From NCBI GenBank assembly GCA_004519485.1, contig CP038128.1, positions 513,001 to 577,000 on the forward strand: a DNA stretch of 64,000 nt, read 5' to 3'. A program made the translations under genes and the position numbers. The notes beneath the pieces were generated by a model. That model did not search any database. It was given only the letters and a program-made list of their open reading frames with translations, and was not told the origin of the DNA. Positions 32,840 to 44,800 of the stretch are shown here, piece by piece. Each line of letters opens with the position of its first letter. Position 1 is the stretch's first letter. This DNA comes from Nannochloropsis oceanica (Eukaryota > Sar > Eustigmatophyceae > Eustigmatales > Monodopsidaceae).

Positions 32840-33188
32840 GCTGGATATGCTGGATGATGACGATTGTTACAGACAACGAAAAGCAGGCGGGCGCTGGCGT
32901 GAAGGGGCAACAAAGTAGCGTGTTTCGTTTCCTGTGTGGTAGTGGGGTGGGCATCAGTGTGATTAGGGCGTCAATTTAAATACGCATGGACATGGGGAGC
33001 GGATGGAAGGATATGGAGGACGTTGCCAACGCAACACTGAAAGAAGCAGGAACTCGCGGTCTGTTGTCTCACGGACGTGCCCGTCCAAGCCTCTTCTGCT
33101 CGCTAATCACTCTTGTACCAACCACCGCAGGCCAATTTCATAAGCAGACAGGCAAGATCCACGCCATTACACTGTGGCGGTGGCGTTA
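32840..33188. promoter_or_regulatory. Divergent upstream region, RF1 / ABC1 kinase
   Basis: A 349-bp interval between divergent start codons that must hold both promoters. No specific motif was identified. Confidence 0.5.
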
Positions 33189-34874
33189 ATGGCCATGCGG
33201 AGGGCCTTGACTGCCGCGGGGCCTCGAATCATATATGCTACGACTGCTCGTACTAGCACTAATTCCAGTACCCGGGTCTTGCTGGAGCGCCTGCAGTGCG
33301 CTGTGGTCCGCCTCCACCAGCAATTTAATGCCCTGGTGGTCGTCCGGCTATTCGCTAGTGATGTCAACTGCTTGTTTAATCGCACGTACAAGTGCTACGA
33401 GGAGGACTGGTGTGTGCCCACTTTGTCCGCTGCGGCTATTCTAAGCGTGAGTCCCGCGACCACCATAACAACGACAGAAGCCTCGACCGCTCTACAAACT
33501 CGGCGCCAACGATGGGCACGCTTGTGGCGTGCCTTCATTCGAGGCTGCCAAGTGAGTCTGGTCCTGAGTCCGCTTCTGGCGACTTTCCCATTTATGTACG
33601 TGACCCGCAGCGTCTTTCCCTGGTTCCGCCGAAAATGGTGGACCTGCGCGCTGTGGTCCATCGAAGCGCTCGGGCCATGTATGGTCAAGTTTATGCAATG
33701 GGCTAGCACCCGCCGCGATATCTTGGCAACTGAAGTCTGTGACTTGCTGGAGCCCATCCAATGGCAGACGCGGCCGCATACCTGGGCAAAGACCTTGCAA
33801 GCCCTTGCCACCCTCCGCTGTGATTGGGAGAAGGTCCTTACCATCGACCAAGGCAATGGTGCGATGCTTGGTTCGGGCTCAGTGGCACAGGTATATCGGG
33901 CAACCACCACAGTACAACCTGGAAGGGAGGAAGGGGATCCTACTGCTCCTCCTCCCGCTCCTCGAGTGGTGGCAGTCAAGGTGATCCATCCGGGAGTCAA
34001 GCGACAGATTGAGGCGGATTTGGAATTGTTCAGGCTGGGGGCTTGGTTGGTGGAAATGACAGGGCATTTGCAATGGTGGAGCGTCAGGGATTTCGTAGAG
34101 GAATTTGCGGAGATAATGCATATGCAATTGGATTTGAGGTCGGAAGCAAAGGCCTTGGATCGGTTCAGGGAGAATTTCAAAGCAAGGACGGATATCGTCT
34201 TCCCGGAGCCATTATGGCCATTAGTGAATGAATTCGTCTTGGTAGAAGACTATGTAGGTGGGGTGCCCATTTCTCAGATTTTGAAGGATCCCGCGTGGCC
34301 CGTCGCGGAAAAAAAGGCCATTGCCCGGTCAGGACTCGATGCTTTCCTCAAGATGGTTTTTTTGGATAATTTTGTCCATGGAGACTTGCACCCGGGGAAT
34401 ATTTTCGTCCACCCTGCGACGTCTGCGCATAAAGGGAAGCCATATTTGACTTTTATTGATGCGGGAATCGTGACTGAGCTTAGCTCGCAAGATCGTCGTA
34501 ATTTTGTGGATCTGTTTTATGCCATTGCCACGGGGAAGGGGGAGGCAGCGGGACGACTGATGATTGATCGGGCGAGGGACCACGCGTGCGTAGACCCTGA
34601 GGGGTTTTCTAAGGGGATTGCACGGATTGTGGAGGAGGCGACGGCAGGGCACAATCTGCAGTTGGGTAAGATACGGGTAGGATTTCTGATCCAGAAAGTT
34701 TTGGCGTTATGTATTCAGTATAAGGTCAAGTTGGAGAGTAATTTCGCGTCAACACTTTTAGCGATTGGGGTATTGGAGGGAGTAGGGCGAAGTCTGGACC
34801 CCAATCTGGATATTCTTACGGCGGCTACTCCGATAATTGTGAAGAGTCAGTACTTTCAGAGTAAGAAGGCATAA
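33189..34874 (+). CDS. ADCK2-like ABC1/COQ8-family atypical kinase
   Basis: A frame of 561 residues from ATG 33189 (MAMRRALTAAG). The Arg/Ala/Thr-rich start suggests a mitochondrial presequence. A membrane-like segment (VSLVLSPLLATFPFMYV) precedes the family N-terminal extension, where KFMQWASTRRD replaces the KxGQ seen in COQ8; WASTRRD is typical of ADCK2. The nucleotide loop reads LGSGSVAQVYRA. The lysine is in VVAVKV, the catalytic loop is FVHGDLHPGN and the metal site FIDAG (DAG for DFG). ADCK2 relatives affect lipid and coenzyme Q metabolism in mitochondria. The frame also continues 5' through GTG codons, but ATG 33189 or 33195 is the natural start. All key catalytic residues are present. 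Confidence 0.88.
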   Translation: MAMRRALTAAGPRIIYATTARTSTNSSTRVLLERLQCAVVRLHQQFNALVVVRLFASDVNCLFNRTYKCYEEDWCVPTLSAAAILSVSPATTITTTEASTALQTRRQRWARLWRAFIRGCQVSLVLSPLLATFPFMYVTRSVFPWFRRKWWTCALWSIEALGPCMVKFMQWASTRRDILATEVCDLLEPIQWQTRPHTWAKTLQALATLRCDWEKVLTIDQGNGAMLGSGSVAQVYRATTTVQPGREEGDPTAPPPAPRVVAVKVIHPGVKRQIEADLELFRLGAWLVEMTGHLQWWSVRDFVEEFAEIMHMQLDLRSEAKALDRFRENFKARTDIVFPEPLWPLVNEFVLVEDYVGGVPISQILKDPAWPVAEKKAIARSGLDAFLKMVFLDNFVHGDLHPGNIFVHPATSAHKGKPYLTFIDAGIVTELSSQDRRNFVDLFYAIATGKGEAAGRLMIDRARDHACVDPEGFSKGIARIVEEATAGHNLQLGKIRVGFLIQKVLALCIQYKVKLESNFASTLLAIGVLEGVGRSLDPNLDILTAATPIIVKSQYFQSKKA

Positions 34875-35852
34875 CTGAAAGTAGGGAGAGAGCAAGGGAG
34901 TGTAAAGTAAGGAAAGGAGCTGGGAAATTCAAGAGATAGGTAGAATTCTAGCGCAGAAGAGATGGACAAGAGATTGAAAGGGGTGAGGGGAAGGGAGGGA
35001 GGAGTAGAGGTAGCGTCGTCCGTACGAAAGCCACATACAATTTTGCCGCTACCTTGGGCACAAGGTACTCCACTGTCTCGTCGACCCCGGCTTGCAGTTT
35101 GCGAGTAATAGCACCCCACTGTACATACTTACTTTGGCTTCCATGAAACAAAGAAACAGCAGAATCGAAATGGGATGATGTGCTCTCGGCGCACAAAGGG
35201 CGAGGATTCACATTTTGTTGCCAAATAAATATCTTGTTTCGTGAAGTTATTTGTATGTTGCTATCGCTGAAGAAGATTTTGTGCTTATCATCACGAGATG
35301 ATATATGACACATTTGAAGAAGAAACTGATATTGATGCATGTACAATTCTCTTGTGTATTTACACACCAACAAAAATGCTGACATGCATGTCAGTTTCCC
35401 ATTACATCTTGCCTTCGGTGAATGTGTCAATCGCCATAAACATCTATGAAAAAAGGGTCCACGCCTCGTCATGACCCGATGCAGTTACAGCTTAATCGTG
35501 CTCAGTATCGATTCAGGAAAGAAAAATTAACCGGGCTCAACTCAGAAGCCCCGTAGCATGAATTAAGTGCCAGGAAATGTATTGGAATCGACAAGAATAG
35601 TTCGCCTTTTGCTTGTCTATACCTATTATATTTATTTGTCCTCTTTTTCCTCTGTATTTTGGAACTGTGCACCACGTATCGACAAAACTTCCACTCTTAC
35701 TCTCATTTATACAGTCAAACATGCTCAGAGACACAAGTATCAAAATGGTGTCTATCGATTTGCTTTCGCACATGTGGCGCACTCTTTCTCTTTCACATTT
35801 TCTCTCTTCCTCCGATCTATTCATTCCTCTTTCTCTGTCCTCGCTTATATTC
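34875..35852. other. Convergent intergenic region, about 1 kb
   Basis: Between the stops of the ABC1 kinase (+) and BRCA2 (-). The middle (35200-35700) is AT-rich. A 174-codon minus-strand frame (34948-35472) is present; its segment WGAITRKLQAGVDETVEYL, between an ACAG and a GTAGCG near 35120-35057, looks exon-like but matches nothing I know. I do not call a gene. Confidence 0.5.
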
Positions 35853-38800
35853 TCACCGCACAATTGACGCCGCCAGAAGTGCAAACTCCGCGTCGCCCAC
35901 CAAAAGAGAATTCAGGGCTTTCAGCGCTTGCTGTAGGGCAGGGACAACAGTGACATCAAGCAACTCAAACGATGGAGCGCCAGGAGGTTCTCCCTCCACA
36001 CACTGCACCAGCAAGTTCAAACAAATGGAACCCCAGCCAACCTGATGCTGTGTCATGGCCTCGGCAACTTTCCCCACGTCCTCACCGACGGCCCTCGCCA
36101 CCTCAATAGGAAGGAGTGCTGTTGCCAAGCGCCCCACCGCAAATAGACGTTGGCATAGCACTGGCAGATATCCATGCCCTCCTAGATCCACCAATATTCG
36201 CAATGCCGTCCCGTCTCGTTCCCCAATCTCCTTTTCTCCCCCTCCCTGCAGGACAAGCTCATGATGTGTCACAGATCCTTGAAAATGCTCGCGCGGCGAA
36301 ATCTTACCTCCCTCCCTCCTTTCCTTCTCCCCTCGCTCCCTATTGAGATACAGCAGCGACAAGAGTCGTGCTCGTTCCTGCTCCAGGACACGAGGGCCAT
36401 CTGCCGTTTGCTTCGCCCATCGACTCGCCCTTCCCATGGCCTCTCTCAGATAAGCCTCTCCCCTCGCCCGGGGATGGATAGTCTTACGCATACCGCTCCA
36501 CGCCGAGACCGTTGCCATTACCGTGTCTGTCTTGGGATCGTATGACTGAAAGGCCAGGTCTGTCAACGCGTACACAGAGTCCACCTCCTCTTCCTCTTCC
36601 TTCTTCTTCGACCCATTTTCGCCCGTGCTCTGTCCTCCCTCTCGCCCTCCTTCCCCGTCGTACTCCCGCTTCTCTACACACAAGATGCACCCAGAAGAAT
36701 CAGTAAAAAAAGAGCGCGTCCGCACAGTGCCACTATTACAGCTGCTTCTACTATTCTCTTTCTCATTTCCATCCTCCTTTTTCCCCTTTTTCCCTCCACC
36801 TGCTGTTTCTGTCTCCAGCTGCCGCGGCCGGACGTCCTCCCAGGTGATCGAAAGCAATTTCACAGCCACCGCATCAAAATCCATAGAAATAAAAGGCCCT
36901 TTCAAGTGGTCGAATTTCTCCATGGCTTCTCGAATGCTACCCAACACCATCCGTGGCTCATACCTTGCATAGGTAAACACACTTCGAAATCCGAAACTAC
37001 TGCTGCTACCACTGATTCTGTTATCACTGATGCTGCTTAGCAGGCGGGCCTGAGTCGATTTGCCCGAGCCATTGAGGCGGAAAAGGGAGGGAGGAGGGCC
37101 ATCACCTTTGTTTGGGGGCGGGGTGACTCCGTGCAGCATGAGGTGGCGGCCGTCCTGTAATGCCTCTAATAATGCCTCAGAAGGCTCCCACACAGTAAGC
37201 AAGGCCAGATTTCGTCGCACGACCACAACAGAATGACAAGCGAAATCGTCGGTAAGGGTATATGAAGAAGGAGGGGAGGAAGAGGATGATGAGGAAGAAG
37301 GAGGGAGAGTGAAAGGATGGGATTTGACAGAGCAGAGCTTGACACGGATGAAGGGTTTGGATTCCCGCCGGTAGCATGGATCGTCTAACACCTCCCTTCG
37401 TGCCTCTTCCATCCGTGTAGACATCTCAGCCAGACATTGCTCACGGACCTTGTCCAAATCCAGTTCCACACAACCATTTTCCCTCATACCCCTCCCTTGC
37501 CGTCGCTCCTCCCTCTCCTCCTCCTCCGCCTCCCTATTTTTCTCTTCTAATAAGCGCTCCATCTCCGCCTGACACACCCCTTCGTGCCGGAGCTGCGCGT
37601 CTTCTTCCTCTCCGACACTCAACACGCGACTCGATACCCGTTCTCCCTTCCCATTCATCCTCCGTTCCATGTACATCATCGGATACATCCTCAACACCAC
37701 CACCTCCATCGCCGCGACTGCCCCTCCTCCCGCAACCAAACCCGACACAGGCACAGCCATCATCCCTCCTACATGTTTTAATGGCTTTCTTTGAAAACCC
37801 AAGGTCGCATCCCATCTGGCCGGCCTGGTGCTATTAGCAACAAGTCTCAAATGCGGACGAGCCTCAGTCGCCAGCCCATGGATTTCAAGCGGATCTATCC
37901 CCCCTTCGGACAAGCCCTTCAACACAGCACCACATAGCGCAAGCTTCCCCCCAACGCTTACTCTCCCCTTCCTGACCAATGCACTCAACGGACCATCCAA
38001 CAAGGCATCAATGCAATACCACCCATCTGTTAGCTCCACACGCATCAGCAGTGGAGGAGAAGGTGGAGGAGGATTAGACGCACACTGCTCCCCCTCCTCT
38101 CCTTCTCTCCTTCTCTCCTTCTCATCTTCTTTCTCCGGGCCCGTCGCAGCTGTTTCTACCTCCCGCTCTCCTCCTTCCTTCTTCTCAAAATAAATCTGAG
38201 TCACACACAACACCATCAGTCTGCCCGCAGGGGCATCTCCATTCAATATCGTCCTCAGTGCCGACCGATGCCCCTGAACCATCTCTCTAAAGTATCGCAA
38301 CTGCAACTGCTGTAGCAGTCTGGCACGGGTCAGGTACCTCCCTCCCAAGACCTCAGGGAACGACCTCTCTAAAGAAGCGAGCTTCCAAACAATAAGCCGG
38401 TAGTGATGGATGAGCCATGCGGCAGAGGGTGGAAGGCGAGGACTTGCTTTACTCGTGCCCGCACAGAGGGGAGAGGCCATGAGAGCTGTGATCAAGTTGG
38501 CGGACTCTTGGGAAGGAAAGGTGGAATCAGCAGTAGTAGGATGCGGAAAGTTTTGAAGAAGGGCAACGGGAAGGCCACCTCTTTCGTCGGGGCCGAATCG
38601 GAGGAGATGTCCGTTGGTACTGCTGATAGCTACTGTCTCCGCGCGCACACCGTAAGAGGGTAGCAGGTATTGAGGAATGCTTCCAGGGTACATACCCAAA
38701 TCACGTAGCTTCAGCCGCGCTGCAGGAACTATCTCGTGCATCTTTTCGTCTCTCTTATCTCCTTCGCTGTTGCTGCAGAAAGTGCTATAACTTCCATCCA

Positions 38801-41800
38801 TTTCACCCTCCCCCCTGTCTTGATCGATGATGTTACTGCTGTTATTATTTCTCTGCTTTCCGTACTTGTCTTGGGCTAACGCGTGTAAGTCCAGGAGGGC
38901 AAGATCCCTACATTGAGCGGGCGGAGGTAAAAGGGCTGGCTGTTCTGGCACGGCCAAAGAGGCGGAAGGAGGGTGGAGGTGATTGAGAGAGGGAGGACGA
39001 AGAAGGACAGGATGGACGCTATCATCCTTTTCCCTTTCCAGCTGCGCTGCGAGCAAAGGTGGCAGGTGCATGGAATTCTGTCTCTCTTCATCCGTCACAA
39101 GCTCCATAACTGTAGACAACTGCTGATGATCATACTGCTCCTGCTCCTGCTCTTCCTTCTCCTGCTGCTCCTGCTGCCCCTGCGCGTCGGTGCTGTCAAA
39201 CATGTTACTGACCTTCGCCACGGCTTCCTCCGATATGCTCATCTTTCGACCCCGACGGGTCCGAAAAATAAATGTGTGACTACCACCACCACCCATTTCT
39301 CCTTCCTTCTCTCCTGCTTCCAGCTGTTGATGCTGCTTCGGCTGCTCCTTGCCATTGTCAAACATATTTCTACCTTTCTCCCATACTTCTTTCGAACAGC
39401 TCATCTCCTGAGGCTCCCCCGTCTGAAACGTTAAGACACGTGCTGGCATTGCTGCTCCTGCTCCTGATACTGCTCCTGCTCCTGCTCCTGCTAGTGGCGG
39501 TGCTACTGCTGCTGCCGAAGCTGACATCGCTTCCGGTGCCAGTGCTACTCTTGCTGTTGCTTCTCCTGCTCCTGCTGCTCTTGTATCTTCCAACCCATTC
39601 TCCTTCCCTTCTGACACAGCTACCTTCTTCCCCCTTCCAGTCTGGAACCCAAATGCAGAGGCTGCCACTGCCACTGCTCCTTCTCCTGCTCCTGCTGCTC
39701 CTCCATCACCGCCACCACTCTCCGCCTCCTCGAACATGTGGTTCACCTTCGCCAGCGCCTCTTCTGACACAGCTACCTTCTTCCCCCTTCCAGTCTGGAA
39801 CCCAAATGCAGAGGCTGCCACTGCCACTGCTCCTTCTCCTGCTCCTGCTGCTCCTCCATCACCGCCACCACTCTCCGCCTCCTCGAACATGTGGTTCACC
39901 TTCGCCAGCGCCTCTTCTGACACAGCTACCTTCTTCCCCCTTCCAGTCTGGAACCCAAATGCAGAGGCTGCCACTGCCACTGCTCCTTCTCCTGCTCCTG
40001 CTGCTCCTCCATCACCGCCACCACTCTCCGCCTCCTCGAACATGTGGTTCACCTTCGCCAGCGCCTCTTCTGACACAGCTACCTTCTTCCCCCTTCCAGT
40101 CTGGAACCCAAATGCAGAGGCTGCCACTGCCACTGCTCCTTCTCCTGCTCCTGCTGCTCCTCCATCACCGCCACCACTCTCCGCCTCCTCGAACATGTGG
40201 TTCACCTTCGCCAGCGCCTCTTCTGACACAGCTACCTTCTTCCCCCTTCCAGTCTGGAACCCAAATGCAGAGGCTGCCACTGCCACTGCTCCTTCTCCTG
40301 CTCCTGCTGCTCCTCCATCACCGCCACCACTCTCCGCCTCCTCGAACATGTGGTTCACCTTCGCCAGCGCCTCTTCTGACACAGCTACCTTCTTCCCCCT
40401 TCCAGTCTGGAACCCAAATGCAGAGGCTGCCACTGCCACTGCTCCTTCTCCTGCTCCTGCTGCTCCTCCATCACCGCCACCACTCTCCGCCTCCTCGAAC
40501 ATGTGGTTCACCTTCGCCAGCGCCTCTTCTGACACAGCTACCTTCTTCCCCCTTCCAGTCTGGAACCCAAATGCAGAGGCTGCCACTGCCACTGCTCCTT
40601 CTCCTGCTCCTGCTGCTCCTCCATCACCGCCACCACTCTCCGCCTCCTCGAACATGTGGTTCACCTTCGCCAGCGCCTCTTCTGACACAGCTACCTTCTT
40701 CCCCCTTCCAGTCTGGAACCCAAATGCAGAGGCTGCCACTGCCACTGCTCCTTCTCCTGCTCCTGCTGCTCCTCCATCACCGCCACCACTCTCCGCCTCC
40801 TCGAACATGTGGTTCACCTTCGCCAGCGCCTCTTCTGACACAGCTACCTTCTTCCCCCTTCCAGTCTGGAACCCAAATGCAGAGGCTGCCACTGCCACTG
40901 CTCCTTCTCCTGCTCCTGCTGCTCCTCCATCACCGCCACCACTCTCCGCCTCCTCGAACATGTGGTTCACCTTCGCCAGCGCCTCTTCTGACACAGCTAC
41001 CTTCTTCCCCCTTCCAGTCTGGAACCCAAATGCAGAGGCTGCCACTGCCACTGCTCCTTCTCCTGCTCCTGCTGCTCCTCCATCACCGCCACCACTCTCC
41101 GCCTCCTCGAACATGTGGTTCACCTTCGCCAGCGCCTCTTCTGACACAGCTACCTTCTTCCCCCTTCCAGTCTGGAACCCAAATGCAGAGGCTGCCACTG
41201 CCACTGCTCCTTCTCCTGCTCCTGCTGCTCCTCCATCACCGCCACCACTCTCCGCCTCCTCGAACATGTGGTTCACCTTCGCCAGCGCCTCTTCTGACAC
41301 AGCTACCTTCTTCCCCCTTCCAGTCTGGAACCCAAATGCAGAGGCTGCCACTGCCACTGCTCCTTCTCCTGCTCCTGCTGCTCCTCCATCACCGCCACCA
41401 CTCTCCGCCTCCTCGAACATGTGGTTCACCTTCGCCAGCGCCTCTTCTGACACAGCTACCTTCTTCCCCCTTCCAGTCTGGAACCCAAATGCAGAGGCTG
41501 CCACTGCCACTGCTCCTTCTCCTGCTCCTGCTGCTCCTCCATCACCGCCACCACTCTCCGCCTCCTCGAACATGTGGTTCACCTTCGCCAGCGCCTCTTC
41601 TGACACAGCTACCTTCTTCCCCCTTCCAGTCTGGAACCCAAATGCAGAGGCTGCCACTGCCACTGCTCCTTCTCCTGCTCCTGCTGCTCCTCCATCACCG
41701 CCACCACTCTCCGCCTCCTCGAACATGTGGTTCACCTTCGCCAGCGCCTCTTCTGACACAGCTACCTTCTTCCCCCTTCCAGTCTGGAACCCAAATGCAG

Positions 41801-44800
41801 AGGCTGCCACTGCCACTGCTCCTTCTCCTGCTCCTGCTGCTCCTCCATCACCGCCACCACTCTCCGCCTCCTCGAACATGTGGTTCACCTTCGCCAGCGC
41901 CTCTTCTGACACAGCTACCTTCTTCCCCCTTCCAGTCTGGAACCCAAATGCAGAGGCTGCCACTGCCACTGCTCCTTCTCCTGCTCCTGCTGCTCCTCCA
42001 TCACCGCCACCACTCTCCGCCTCCTCGAACATGTGGTTCACCTTCGCCAGCGCCTCTTCTGACACAGCTACCTTCTTCCCCCTTCCAGTCTGGAACCCAA
42101 ATGCAGAGGCTGCCACTGCCACTGCTCCTTCTCCTGCTCCTGCTGCTCCTCCATCACCGCCACCACTCTCCGCCTCCTCGAACATGTGGTTCACCTTCGC
42201 CAGCGCCTCTTCTGACACAGCTACCTTCTTCCCCCTTCCAGTCTGGAACCCAAATGCAGAGGCTGCCACTGCCACTGCTCCTTCTCCTGCTCCTGCTGCT
42301 CCTCCATCACCGCCACCACTCTCCGCCTCCTCGAACATGTGGTTCACCTTCGCCAGCGCCTCTTCTGACACAGCTACCTTCTTCCCCCTTCCAGTCTGGA
42401 ACCCAAATGCAGAGGCTGCCACTGCCACTGCTCCTTCTCCTGCTCCTGCTGCTCCTCCATCACCGCCACCACTCTCCGCCTCCTCGAACATGTGGTTCAC
42501 CTTCGCCAGCGCCTCTTCTGACACAGCTACCTTCTTCCCCCTTCCAGTCTGGAACCCAAATGCAGAGGCTGCCACTGCCACTGCTCCTTCTCCTGCTCCT
42601 GCTGCTCCTCCATCACCGCCACCACTCTCCGCCTCCTCGAACATGTGGTTCACCACTGTTACTGCTCTTGCAAACGCAGCTGTAGTCTGTGGTGGTGCTC
42701 GTCTTCCTCTGCCTCCTCTTTCATTTCCACCAACACTGTCCTCTTGCTCCTTGAACATGAGGCCGACATTTGCAATTGCCTCCTTCGACACCTCCAGCTG
42801 TCTTGCCCTTCCTGTCTGAGGCCCGAATGTACTCGAGACAGCCAGCATAGCTGGAACAGCAACAGCAGGATCGGTGGGAGATACCGCAGCAGCAGTAACA
42901 GCAGCAGTAGTAGTAGTTGTAGCAGCAATAGTAGAGGTAGTACTAGCACCACCACCTCCATCAAAACAAGGCAGCAACAAAGGAGATAGTGGCCCCGCAC
43001 CACCTGCGCCTCTTTCACTGCTACTACTGGTGCTACTGGCTTTATGGCTGCTGTTGCTGCTGTTCCTACCGGTGCTCTTCCTATCATTCTCCATTTCCAT
43101 TTCCTCCCTCTCCCTCTCCCTCCCGTTCTCCATCTCTTTCTCGTCCGACAGAAGTTTGATCGTTTCTGAGGAAGGAGTCCGCCTTCCTTCCATCTGGGCT
43201 GGTGCCCCACAGTCAAAGGGTTTCATCGCTACTGCTATCCTTGCTGCTGCTGTTGCTGTTGACCGATTTTCCTTCTCCTTTTTACCCTTCCCCCCATCCT
43301 TCCCTTCCTCATCAAACATACGGTTGACCTTTGCAAGCGCCTCTTCCGACACCACCAGTCGCCTTCCCCACCCCGTCTGGAAACCAAAAGCTGCTCCTGC
43401 TCCTCCACCTGCTCCTGCTCCTGCTACCCCCTGTTTCTCCTGTCCGGCTCCAGCTCCACCATCACTCTGCATCTCCTCAGACATGTGAGTCACCATCGGG
43501 AGAGCCTCCTCCGATCCAGGTACTTGCCATCCTCGCCCTGTCTCGAAGCCAAGGGCGTTCGTTGTCATGAGCGGCAGCACCGAAGAGTAGATTGGGAGGC
43601 CCCTTCTCCCATCCATGTCTGCTCCGAACCCAAACTGATTTGATGTTGTGACTGCTGCTGATGCAGGAAAACGAGTAGGAGGAGGTAGTGAGTAGAAATC
43701 TTGCCTCACCGCCGGTGCTTGTGGTACAGACGATTGAGGGGCATGTGCAACGCAAGCGCGCGGTGTAGAGAGGTAGGGAGGAGAAAGGGAAGAAAGGGGA
43801 AGAGGGAGAGAAGGGGCATGCATCCTTGTGGTAGTCATGCCTGAGGGCGTTTTCGCCTCTATATGGTGGATTGACTCCCCATCCCCCCATCCTTTCTTCA
43901 TTCCAACGTGCAGTTGAGTGCGTGCGACAGCTGCTGCTTCTCCTCGTGGCACAAAAGTAGTCCGTCGTCCTCCCCCTCCCTCGCCGCCGCCGGCCTGCGA
44001 CAAAAGATAGTCAAAATCATCGCGTTCCTCCAAAGAATCTTCCTCTCGGACGCTGACTCGAGGAGACGATCCTGAAATTATAGGTGCTGCCAATGATAAT
44101 GATAATGATAATGATGATGATGATGATGATAATGCTAGAGCTGCTGCGGCTGCGGCTGCGGCTGTTGCTGTCGATTCCTCTTCCTCCTCTTCTTGCTCCT
44201 GCTTCTCCATCGTATGAGGGAGGGATTCTAGGGCCGCTGGCTGATGCTCCAGTTTCTGCTCCTCCTCCCTCTCTTTTTTCTTCTCCCCCTTGCCTTCGTT
44301 TAGCGCCTGCGCCACTTGCTCGTTTGTAGCTGCCTTAGGTGGTGATGGAGATAATGCTGTTGCTGGTAATGCCACTGCTGCTGTTGCTGTCGAATAATCA
44401 CTCTCCTTCTCGGCCTCAACAGCCTGAATCCTCTCGTCACTGAGAGGCTTCAATGCTGAATCGTCTGCGTCTCTTGCTGCACCTACCCGTGCCTTGTCGT
44501 GCTCTTCAAACTGCTGCTCCCTCTTCAGTCCATCGCCACCTTCGGACCCCTTCTCCTCCCTCCTTCCCTCTCCCTTTTCAACGCCAGCTGGGGCAAGAAG
44601 AGAAGTGGGGGAAAGAGGAGACCGACAGGTCTGTAGCACACCATCAGGAAGAACTGCCATCGACGGCGCCAGCAAAATCTTTGTCGCCATTCCCTCTCCC
44701 TCGCCCCTCCCCCACTCCTTCCCTCCCTTCTTCCTATGTTGCTGCCAGGACGACCCAAGAACTTCCCGTTCCCGTTTCTGCCTCCTTCTCCCTGACGTGC

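Noticed and set aside
39610-42654. Regular direct repeats resembling a CRISPR array or satellite.
   Set aside because: Units are contiguous and look identical without unique spacers, and they are coding in frame within BRCA2.
39272-42819. Two plus-strand open frames of more than 1,000 codons, antisense to BRCA2, made of Leu/His/Pro-rich and Ala/Pro/Thr-rich 51-residue repeats.
   Set aside because: They exist only because the 153-bp unit is a multiple of three and has no stop in those frames. The minus frame has the BRC motif and is continuous with BRCA2 domains on both sides.
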